47,295 nt of DNA from CAZWRN01 sp964446685 (GTDB taxonomy: Bacteria > Patescibacteriota > Microgenomatia > Daviesbacterales > UBA10151). The position numbers were made by a program, and so were the translations under genes. Below, piece by piece: positions 40,916 to 47,295 of the stretch. Positions within the stretch are counted from its first letter, which is position 1; each line of letters starts with the position of its first letter. Under the pieces are notes generated by a model, which saw only the letters and a list, made by a program, of their open reading frames with translations, made no database searches and was not told the origin of the DNA. The stretch is from positions 1-47,295 of the forward strand of contig CAYUPO010000011.1 in the NCBI GenBank assembly GCA_964446685.1, read 5' to 3'.

Positions 40916-41383
40916 ATGCAAAAAAAAGAACTACTAGTTCAATCAGTAACCGGGGGTGAAATACTCTTTACTGAACAAACCCAACCACTTGTTCAACAAG
41001 ATCGCGCTACAAATACACTATATCTTCCTTACAGATATGGCACCACTAATGGAAGACTCATCGTCCCCAATGTACGGCAAGATCAACAACCTTTTGCTTT
41101 AGTTGAACGTAATCCATATCCTTCATCTCCGGATGATTATTCTCCAGAATTTCCTGAGAGATTTATAACTAAAATGTGGGAAATGACACCTCCGGTATTA
41201 TATGTTGATCCGGAAGGTATCACCACAGCCTTAATTTATCCGAGTATTACAGATGCTATGCTAAGACTGGAGAGTAGTCAGGAAGCAGAAAGATTAAAAT
41301 CTCACAGTTTTGATCTGAAGCAACAGCAATATTTTGGATTATTGCTTTCATTTATCTCACAGATAAATCCCACTTATAAATAG
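40916..41383 (+). CDS. Unknown protein (155 aa) paired with the preceding gene
   Basis: Starts 18 bases after the previous stop, with no own promoter seen. The sequence is polar with many Gln, Pro and Tyr; recognisable pieces are PLVQQDRATNTLYLPYRYG, PNVRQDQQPFALVERNP and a C-terminal helix LDLKQQQYFG-like region ending INPTYK. No signal, membrane segment or known motif was seen. Co-expression with the upstream unknown protein is inferred from spacing. Confidence 0.65.
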   Translation: MQKKELLVQSVTGGEILFTEQTQPLVQQDRATNTLYLPYRYGTTNGRLIVPNVRQDQQPFALVERNPYPSSPDDYSPEFPERFITKMWEMTPPVLYVDPEGITTALIYPSITDAMLRLESSQEAERLKSHSFDLKQQQYFGLLLSFISQINPTYK

Positions 41384-41394
41384 TTTAAATCAGC

Positions 41395-42645
41395 TCAGGC
41401 AAATCTTAACCCAATTGAAGAGGTTATCTTACGGGATTTCTGCCAGTCCCATTTAACCAGACCATTAGTCAATTTTTTAAATGAAAATTCGTTGGCAAAA
41501 AAATGTAGTTTATTTTTTTGTTTAACAATAATCCGGGATGATCCTCCCCCATCCAGAAAGAAAGCCCATTTATAATGTTTTTTTGTAAAAAAAGTATTAA
41601 TATCTTTGGCCGAAACACCATTAAATCCCGGAACGTATTTTGAACCATCAAAAGTTATCAGATGAATAAATCCTTTCTGATCTTTGGCTATTACAGATCG
41701 GGCATCCTGTCTGTCTACCCGAACCTCATCATGAAAAAAAGGGTCTGACACTGCTTTTCCAATCGTCAAAGCATCAGTAATCCCTTTTAGATTAACCTTA
41801 TCAATGCTTACAGGTTTTACTGAGTCCCCTACTTTAAACTGAGAGATATTTTTTCTCATTTGCAATATAAAATGACCGGCAAAAAAATGACTCCCCCCGC
41901 CAAATTTGATATCAGAGACTACCAGTTCCTCTTTTTCATTCATACCAACCACAATATCCATCAGCATCGGATTTTTGGGAGTATAAATATCTTTTGTATC
42001 CAGTATTCCAATCTGAATATTAGTCAGAGGATCTCGGGATTTAACAATCTCTGAACACCGGGAATTAAAAAGTATCGCTGTATTTTTTAAAATCGCTTTA
42101 TTAGTTTTTCTAGCTCCGATCCAATTGACCAAGTGCTTTCCAATTTTAATTATTCCCTCTGCCGAAATTTCCCTGGCATCTAAGGATCCTTTTTTTATAA
42201 AAACAACTGGCTGATCCGAAGATGGAAGACCAAAAATCTTATTTTGACGAATACAAAGATCATAAGGCAAATCAACCGGTGTACTATCTGCTTCATCAGT
42301 TAAAAAGAAAAAAGAGCCGTTGATAGCTGCAATATTACTCTTGTCTGACATGAAATGTTCACTCATATAAAACGGATCATTTGAAGAAGTAATAAAAGAC
42401 TCTACATTTTCCTGCTTTGGATGCCAGAATAAATCATAAACATTGGAAAAATTATCTAAATTAAAGTCCTGAGTATATTTTTTTAAAAATACCCCTTTGC
42501 AGATTTGTACAAGTGACTCTTTTTGTCTGATTGCTAAACAACGAGTGTTTTTTCCCAGATTTTGGATATCAACAGATATTCCGGTTTTAGCCAGATATCT
42601 TATCTTTTGAATATTATTAAATAGATAAGTTGAGGCTAAATCCAT
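41395..42645 (-). CDS. Phosphodiester glycosidase (NAGPA)-like protein
   Basis: 416 residues. The family marks are AAINGSFF (residues 106-113) and the C-terminal FLDGGGSSRIIV, which hold the catalytic and metal-binding region of NAGPA-type phosphodiester glycosidases. Relatives remove phospho-linked sugars from glycopolymers. No N-terminal signal peptide is visible, which is odd for an enzyme of surface polymers; the start at MDLASTYLFNN may be too far upstream or downstream. It lies near the glycosyltransferase cluster, consistent with envelope glycan metabolism. Confidence 0.8.
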   Translation of the reverse strand: MDLASTYLFNNIQKIRYLAKTGISVDIQNLGKNTRCLAIRQKESLVQICKGVFLKKYTQDFNLDNFSNVYDLFWHPKQENVESFITSSNDPFYMSEHFMSDKSNIAAINGSFFFLTDEADSTPVDLPYDLCIRQNKIFGLPSSDQPVVFIKKGSLDAREISAEGIIKIGKHLVNWIGARKTNKAILKNTAILFNSRCSEIVKSRDPLTNIQIGILDTKDIYTPKNPMLMDIVVGMNEKEELVVSDIKFGGGSHFFAGHFILQMRKNISQFKVGDSVKPVSIDKVNLKGITDALTIGKAVSDPFFHDEVRVDRQDARSVIAKDQKGFIHLITFDGSKYVPGFNGVSAKDINTFFTKKHYKWAFFLDGGGSSRIIVKQKNKLHFFANEFSFKKLTNGLVKWDWQKSRKITSSIGLRFA

Positions 42646-42691
42646 AGATAACCCAAATCTTACCTTTTATGAGCATAAATAGCAATCAATC

Positions 42692-42719
42692 TGGACTTTT
42701 GCTCAGTCTCCGCTATAAT
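42692..42719 (+). promoter_or_regulatory. Promoter of atpC
   Basis: TGGACT (42692-42697), a 16-base spacer and consensus TATAAT (42714-42719). The ATG at 42726 coincides with the expected transcription start, so the separate atpC gene has its own leaderless promoter. Confidence 0.7.
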
Positions 42720-42725
42720 ACAATC

Positions 42726-43136
42726 ATGGCTGATTTGCATTTAAAAATTGTTACTCCTGAATCCCAGATCAGAGATGAAATGGTCGATCAGGTCAATGTT
42801 ACAACCACTTCAGGAGAGATCGGGATTCTGCCGCATCATGCTTTTTTAATGGCTAAAATAGTTCCTGGCGAACTTAAAATCAAAAAAGGGGCAAAAATTG
42901 AATATTTCGCCACCGGTGAAGGATTTTTACAGGTGACAGATAATACCCTGACAATAATGACCGATTTAGCACAATCCGCTTCAGATCTAGATGAAAAAGC
43001 TTTAGAACAGGCCAAAAAACGGGCTGAGGAAGCACTGGAAGAGAAGTTAACCGATGAAGAATACGCCTATACAGTTGCCGCACTAGAAAAAACTCTCGCC
43101 CAACTCAAAGTAAAAAGACGCCACCGATCCAACTAA
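42726..43136 (+). CDS. atpC: ATP synthase F1 subunit epsilon, away from the operon
   Basis: Central-stalk subunit. The N-terminal beta sandwich is LHLKIVTPESQIRDEMVDQ, TTSGEIGILPHHAFLM, then the C-terminal helical hairpin to residue 136. Two in-frame starts exist; the ATG at 42726 matches the family start and the promoter, while the upstream one at 42669 does not. The rest of the atp operon ends at 32340, about 10.4 kb away, with accessory genes between. Its separate promoter means its amount is set independently. Confidence 0.93.
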   Translation: MADLHLKIVTPESQIRDEMVDQVNVTTTSGEIGILPHHAFLMAKIVPGELKIKKGAKIEYFATGEGFLQVTDNTLTIMTDLAQSASDLDEKALEQAKKRAEEALEEKLTDEEYAYTVAALEKTLAQLKVKRRHRSN

Positions 43137-43200
43137 TCAATTCCACTTACATTTAGCTTCAAAACATGATACGCTCAAATCATACAAAGTATATTCAAAA

Positions 43201-43360
43201 CGTCATTTCGAGGAACGAGCAAGACAGTCCCTGTCATTGCGAGGAATGAGTCTTCGAATGACGAAGCAATCTCGTGACCTTGAACTAACCAAGCGACTAA
43301 GTTAGTTCTTAGATACAGATTGCCGCGCGTTTGTTCTTTGTTTATTCGCTCGCAATGACG
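43201..43360. repeat. Composite palindromic element with GTCATTGCGAG ends
   Basis: Begins CGTCATTTCGAGG and contains GTCATTGCGAGG then GAAGCAATCTCG; ends ATTCGCTCGCAATGACG. Two hairpin-type ends are inverted around an AT-rich middle. The family is also found inside atpG and the last glycosyltransferase. The stretch 43137-43365 holds nothing else recognisable. Confidence 0.8.
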
Positions 43361-43365
43361 TTACT

Positions 43366-44277
43366 ATGAACCAACAAAGTGATCTCTCCATCATTATCCT
43401 TTCCTACAACGTTAAGGATCTGCTTATTAAGTGCATTGATTCTATTTACCGCAATAAAACTAAATCTGACAATTGGCAGATCATTGTTGTAGACAACAAT
43501 TCTTCGGATCATTCACTGGATGAAGCAAAAGCCCGTTTCCCCAAGATTGAAGCTATCCAAACCGGTAAAAATCTTGGTTTTGCTGGCGGAAATAACGCTG
43601 GTATACCCTATGTCAAATCTGACTATGTTTTGTTTCTTAATCCTGATACCACAGTGGTAGCTGATGTTATACAAAAATCACTGGAACATCTCAAATCAGA
43701 TCCAAAAATCGGCGCTTTGGGTTGCCGGATTGAGCTTCCTGGTGGCAGTCTAGATTATTCTGCTCATCGAGGCTTCCCCACACCCTGGAATTCTTTTGCC
43801 TACTTTACCGGTCTGGCGAAATTATTCCCCAAATCCAAGTTTTTTTCAGGTTACACAGCAACATATCTGAGTCTGAACAAAACTCATCAGATGGACTGTG
43901 GGACAGGGGCATTTATGATGCTGCCAAAGAAAATCGGCGATCTGGTCCATTGGTGGGATACTGATTATTTCTGGAACGGCGAGGATATCGAATTTTTCTA
44001 CCGGATCAAACAAAAAGGCTACAAAGTAATTTATTTTGCAGATGGGAAAATTATTCATTACAAAGGTTCATCTTCCGGTCTCTGGAAATCTGCTAAAACC
44101 AAAGTTGATCCATCAGTCAAAATCCGCTCTGCTAAAAATGGTATTAAAGCCATGCGGATTTTCTTTATGAAACATTACTACCGCCAATATCCACCTGTGA
44201 TACGGGAAGTTATTTTACTGGGAATTGCAGTACTGGAAAAATACCGTTTATTTAAAATAAAAACAGGATTTAAATAA
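43366..44277 (+). CDS. GT2-family glycosyltransferase (rhamnosyltransferase-like)
   Basis: GT-A fold enzyme. The N-terminal strand SIIILSYNVKDLLIKCIDSI, the nucleotide-binding VDNNSSD, the LGFAGGNNAG motif and the metal-site LNPDTTV are all in place. The later FWNGEDIEFFYRIKQKG and the C-terminal tail follow the pattern of rhamnosyl/dTDP-sugar transferases of surface polysaccharide loci. It is cytoplasmic with a basic C-terminus. It is the first of three consecutive GT2 genes separated by repeats. Confidence 0.92.
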   Translation: MNQQSDLSIIILSYNVKDLLIKCIDSIYRNKTKSDNWQIIVVDNNSSDHSLDEAKARFPKIEAIQTGKNLGFAGGNNAGIPYVKSDYVLFLNPDTTVVADVIQKSLEHLKSDPKIGALGCRIELPGGSLDYSAHRGFPTPWNSFAYFTGLAKLFPKSKFFSGYTATYLSLNKTHQMDCGTGAFMMLPKKIGDLVHWWDTDYFWNGEDIEFFYRIKQKGYKVIYFADGKIIHYKGSSSGLWKSAKTKVDPSVKIRSAKNGIKAMRIFFMKHYYRQYPPVIREVILLGIAVLEKYRLFKIKTGFK

Positions 44278-44279
44278 AA

Positions 44280-44407
44280 GTCGTCCTGAACGCAGTGAAG
44301 GATCTCTGAACCGATTCGACCTGAGGGCTCACGGCCTCGAAGGCTTGTTTCAGATTCCTTAAAATCTCGCATTCGCGAGAGATTCTTCACCTTTGGTTCA
44401 GAATGAC
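44280..44407. repeat. Composite palindromic element with GTC(GTC)CTGAAC ends
   Basis: Starts GTCGTCCTGAACGCAGTGAA and ends TTCTTCACCTTTGGTTCAGAATGAC, inverted and partly complementary ends around GAGGGCTCACGGCCTCGAAGG and a smaller inner hairpin. A third sequence family with the same paired-hairpin design. Confidence 0.75.
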
Positions 44408-44415
44408 ACCTAACA

Positions 44416-45336
44416 ATGAATCAAAACTTATCAGTAATATTAGTTAGTTACAACACAAAGGAGATTACCTCCGAGTGTCTTTCTCGTTTAAAAACAGCCA
44501 TTTCTTATACTGAAGAAAAATTAAACAATAAAGTTGAAGTCATTGTGGTTGATAACGATTCACAAGATGGATCTGTGGAAATGATCAGACAGGATCACTC
44601 CTGGGTTAAAGTAATAGCCACCGGACAAAATCTGGGTTTTGGTGTGGGAAATAATGTTGGAATAAAACAGTCAAAATATCCTTACATCCTTTTACTCAAC
44701 ACTGATGCCTACATTGAAAAAGACACTTTAGAAAAATCATTAACTTTTTTTGCTGAACATCCAGACTGTGACCTTTTTACCTGCCGGCTGACTTTTAAAA
44801 ATCACACTTTACAGCCAAATGCCGGATTTTTACCAACACCTTTTAGAACGGCAATCTGGTTATTAGGTTTTGAAGCCCTCCCGGGAGTTAAAGATATCTT
44901 TCCCTCGGTTCACAAAAGGAACCATTCTTTTTATTCACAGATCAGACAACCGGAATGGGTAATGGGAGCTTATTTCATGTTCAAAAGGGAAGTATTTGAA
45001 AAAACACTCGGATTTGATGAGAAGATTTTTATGTATATGGAAGAAGTTGAATGGTGTATCAGAATCAAAAAACTTGGTTTTAAAACTTATTTTTCTCCCG
45101 ATTTTTCGGTTGTTCATTTGGGAGGAGCATCCAGCGGCTTTAATATCGGTGTCCCTTTGTATCGCGAAATGGAAGGACTTAAATATGTCTACAAAAAACA
45201 CTATCCAGCCTGGCAAATCTACCTGAAAATAATAATTATGCTAGGATGTTTAATGAGGATAATAGCATTTAGTCTGCTTGGAAAATTCAGTAGAGTCAAA
45301 GCTTACATGCATGTTTTACAGAAGATATTAAAATAA
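44416..45336 (+). CDS. GT2-family glycosyltransferase
   Basis: Second GT2 gene. The segments LSVILVSYNTKEITSECLSRL, EVIVVDNDSQDGS, LGFGVGNNVG and LLLNTDAYIEKDT give the GT-A core and metal site. The second half has EWVMGAYFMFKREVFEKTLG and a conserved FMYMEEVEWCIRIKKLG, with a final hydrophobic stretch near residues 270-290 that may sit at the membrane. 306 residues. Likely role: adding a sugar to an envelope glycan; the specificity is unknown. Confidence 0.9.
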   Translation: MNQNLSVILVSYNTKEITSECLSRLKTAISYTEEKLNNKVEVIVVDNDSQDGSVEMIRQDHSWVKVIATGQNLGFGVGNNVGIKQSKYPYILLLNTDAYIEKDTLEKSLTFFAEHPDCDLFTCRLTFKNHTLQPNAGFLPTPFRTAIWLLGFEALPGVKDIFPSVHKRNHSFYSQIRQPEWVMGAYFMFKREVFEKTLGFDEKIFMYMEEVEWCIRIKKLGFKTYFSPDFSVVHLGGASSGFNIGVPLYREMEGLKYVYKKHYPAWQIYLKIIIMLGCLMRIIAFSLLGKFSRVKAYMHVLQKILK

Positions 45337-45344
45337 CTAATCAT

Positions 45345-45473
45345 GTCATTCCCGCGAAAGCGGGAATCCATACAAATAGCTTACAACTAATTGATGGTAT
45401 ACCTGGTTAAATCCTTGTTTTGTAAGCGAAGATTGATGCTGGGCATTAGATTCCCCTTTTCAGGGGAATGACG
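45345..45473. repeat. Composite palindromic element, CGTCATTCCCGC family
   Basis: Starts GTCATTCCCGCGAAAGCGGG and ends TTCCCCTTTTCAGGGGAATGACG. The middle shares only ATTGATGG with the 32.4 and 33.8 kb copies, so the ends are conserved and the core is variable. Confidence 0.8.
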
Positions 45474-45493
45474 ACTTTATAATACAAATTAAA

Positions 45494-47295
45494 ATGAAAA
45501 AAATTGCAATTGTTACTGTTAATTACAATGGATCTGATGACACAATTGAATTTTTGCACTCTTTGAAAAAGCTATCAGCTGACAGCTTCCAGCTTTCAGT
45601 TATTGTAGTCGACAATGGTTCATCCGATGATTCAGTCAAAAAAATCCTGTCAAAATTTCCTGAGATTGATTTACTTCAGACTGGAGAAAATAAAGGTTTT
45701 GCCGGAGGTTACAACCGCGGGATTGAACATGCCCGCATCTGGGGAGCTGATTATATTTTGATTATCAATAATGACACTTTGATTGATGACACTCACTTAT
45801 TACAAAAACTGATCAAAACACTAGATGACAATCCAAAGGCTGCTATTGTCGCACCAAAAATTTATTTTGCACCTGGCTTTGAATACCATAAAGACCGTTA
45901 TCAGACAGAGCAGTCCGGTAAAGTTATCTGGTACGCCGGAGGAGAATTTGACTGGAATAATGTTTATTCAGTTCATCACGGGATTAATGAAGTTGATGAT
46001 GGGAAGTATAACCAGGAAAAAGAAGTTAGTTTTGCCACCGCCTGCTGCTGGATGATCAAGAAAGAAGCCATTGAAAAAGTAGGTACTTTTGATGATCAGT
46101 TATTTGCCTATTATGAAGATAACGATCTTTGTATGCGATTTAAGCAGGCTCGTTATAAACTTTTTTACAATGGCAATACTTCCCTTTTTCACAAAGTTTC
46201 ACGCACCTCAGGGATTGGATCAAGCTTTGGCGATTATCTGATGACCAGAAACAGGCTCTATTTTGGTATGAAATACGCATCTTCCCGTACGAAGTTTGCT
46301 CTTTACCGTGAAGCACTGAAATTTTTATTATTCGGAAGAACTGCTCAAAAGCAGGCTGTGATGGATTATTTGAAAGGGAAAAAAGGTCCACAAACAGAGC
46401 AAAAAACAGCTAACCCCGGCTATCAAATTAAATTATCTGTTGTTACTCTCAACTACAACACACCGGATCTGATTGATAACTTACTAAAAAGTATCTACAG
46501 GGAAATCAGCATCCACAAATTCCCCTCCACCGTCATTGCGAGCGGTAGCGAAGCAATCTCGATTAAACAAATGCGGTTGGCCAATGAGGTTGCCATCGAA
46601 GTGATTGTTTTAGACAATGGTTCAGAGCTTGGTTGTGCAGAGGTTGTAAAAAAATATCCAGAAGTCAGGTTTATTCAAAACGAAGTAAACACCGGTTTTA
46701 CAGGTGGAAATAACACCTGTTACCGTTATTCCCGCGGTGAGTACATTTTAATGTTAAATTCAGATATTGAATGCACAGAAAATGCCCTAAGTGACCAACT
46801 GGAAGCTGCTGAAAAATATCATGGTAATGCTATCACTTCAGGTGCCCTTTTTTTCCCGGATGGAACACTCCAGGATTCGATATTTTATCTACCAACTATT
46901 TCCGGCGCGATAAAAGAATACTTTCTCCGGATCAAAGGATCTTTTTTCATGTATGCCGGCCCTCAAAATAAAGATACCAAAGTTGAAGCCGCGGCTATGG
47001 CTTGCTTTATGATTCCCCGAAAAATTTTAAACCGGGTTGGATTTTTAGATGAAAGGCTTTTTACCTATTTTGAAGATGTCGATTTTTGCCGGAGATGTAA
47101 AAAACTTGGCATTCCAATTTACTACACACCCAAAGCCAAATTCCTCCATCACCACGGCGCCACCAGTAAAAGACTCAAGCAAGGTAAAGCCTATGAGCTG
47201 CTAGTTCATGCCTCAAAACTCTATCACGGCATCATCTATTACCACCTTTTATCTTTTACATTAAGAGTCGCTCAAAAAATATCTTTCACCAAAAC
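45494..47295 (+). CDS. Tandem GT2 glycosyltransferase (two catalytic domains, 3' partial)
   Basis: The frame stays open to the end of the window, 600 codons from ATG 45494. Domain 1 (residues 1-300) has KIAIVTVNYNGSDD, VVDNGSSDDS, NKGFAGGYNRG, INNDTLID and ACCWMIKKEAIEKVG. Domain 2 begins near residue 312 with LSVVTLNYNTPDL, then VLDNGSE, TGFTGGNN, LNSDIE and a second ACFMIPRKILNRVG. So two complete GT-A domains occur in one chain, as in bifunctional polymerising transferases. Two repeat elements are translated inside it: one in domain 1 (KKLSADSFQLS), one in domain 2 (VIASGSEAIS, residues about 346-356). Confidence 0.88.
   Translation, partial: MKKIAIVTVNYNGSDDTIEFLHSLKKLSADSFQLSVIVVDNGSSDDSVKKILSKFPEIDLLQTGENKGFAGGYNRGIEHARIWGADYILIINNDTLIDDTHLLQKLIKTLDDNPKAAIVAPKIYFAPGFEYHKDRYQTEQSGKVIWYAGGEFDWNNVYSVHHGINEVDDGKYNQEKEVSFATACCWMIKKEAIEKVGTFDDQLFAYYEDNDLCMRFKQARYKLFYNGNTSLFHKVSRTSGIGSSFGDYLMTRNRLYFGMKYASSRTKFALYREALKFLLFGRTAQKQAVMDYLKGKKGPQTEQKTANPGYQIKLSVVTLNYNTPDLIDNLLKSIYREISIHKFPSTVIASGSEAISIKQMRLANEVAIEVIVLDNGSELGCAEVVKKYPEVRFIQNEVNTGFTGGNNTCYRYSRGEYILMLNSDIECTENALSDQLEAAEKYHGNAITSGALFFPDGTLQDSIFYLPTISGAIKEYFLRIKGSFFMYAGPQNKDTKVEAAAMACFMIPRKILNRVGFLDERLFTYFEDVDFCRRCKKLGIPIYYTPKAKFLHHHGATSKRLKQGKAYELLVHASKLYHGIIYYHLLSFTLRVAQKISFTK
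45570..45600 (+). repeat. Possible palindromic insert in glycosyltransferase domain 1
   Basis: AGCTATCAGCTGACAGCTTC followed by CAGCTTTCAGT repeats the word AGCT with partial complementarity (AGCTGTCAGCTGATAGC reads on the other strand). It lies between strand 1 and strand 2 of the fold, the same spot as the insertion in domain 2. Confidence 0.4.
46531..46561 (+). repeat. Palindromic repeat inside glycosyltransferase domain 2
   Basis: CGTCATTGCGAGCGGTAGCG followed by AAGCAATCTCG is a member of the 43.2 kb family and is similar to the second atpG insert. It is read in frame as about ten residues between the first helix and the second strand of the domain. Confidence 0.85.

Overview
The window looks like a chromosomal segment of a Patescibacteria/CPR bacterium, most likely of the Microgenomates type. 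This is inferred from the sequence and is not a database placement. Four things point there: a compact AT-rich genome using the standard code; a type IV pilus locus of the pilC-pilD-minor pilin-pilMNO kind; an archaeal-type tyrosyl-tRNA synthetase; and genes found mostly in that group, such as a CYNCGCGMP mini-protein and an RND pump with no outer-membrane factor nearby. The 5' end cuts pilC and the 3' end cuts a tandem glycosyltransferase.

Layout. 1-10.7 kb (+): type IV pilus genes: pilC (partial), pilD, eight pilin-like genes including what looks like two successive V/W/X minor-pilin triads, then pilM, pilN and pilO. 10.7-16.3 kb (-): housekeeping genes trmD, a KH RNA-binding protein, rpsP with a long acidic tail, rnc, an acyl-carrier-like protein lacking its serine, nusB, rpmF and recG. 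16.4-20.5 kb: tyrS, several small membrane or envelope proteins, and a secreted protein made of eleven Cys-pair repeats. 20.7-25.6 kb (-): RND pump and membrane-fusion protein. 25.8-32.3 kb (+): F1Fo ATP synthase atpB-E-F-H-A-[unknown]-G-[DUF4177-like]-D. atpC lies about 10.4 kb further on, at 42.7 kb. 32.4-43 kb: accessory genes: a HicB-like peptide and a MOSC protein between two direct repeats, a methyltransferase, a protein with a beta-carbonic-anhydrase-like zinc motif, an RBBP9-type hydrolase, an aberrant tRNA-like gene in front of alr, an S51 peptidase, two unknown proteins, and a phosphodiester-glycosidase-like protein. 43.3-47.3 kb (+): GT2 glycosyltransferases.

Two genome-wide themes stand out. 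First, many genes have a -10 box ending only 5-9 bases before the start codon and no Shine-Dalgarno, which indicates leaderless mRNAs. Classical ribosome sites appear at only a few genes (atpE, the DUF378-like gene, the acp-like gene). Second, palindromic repeat families fill the intergenic spaces, and several copies lie in frame inside essential genes: atpG twice, recG, the RND pump C-terminus and the last glycosyltransferase.

Functionally, the window combines a surface-fibre machine, an envelope and cell-wall toolkit (alr, glycosyltransferases, phosphodiester glycosidase, secreted repeat protein, efflux pump), the ATP synthase, and core translation and RNA-processing genes.
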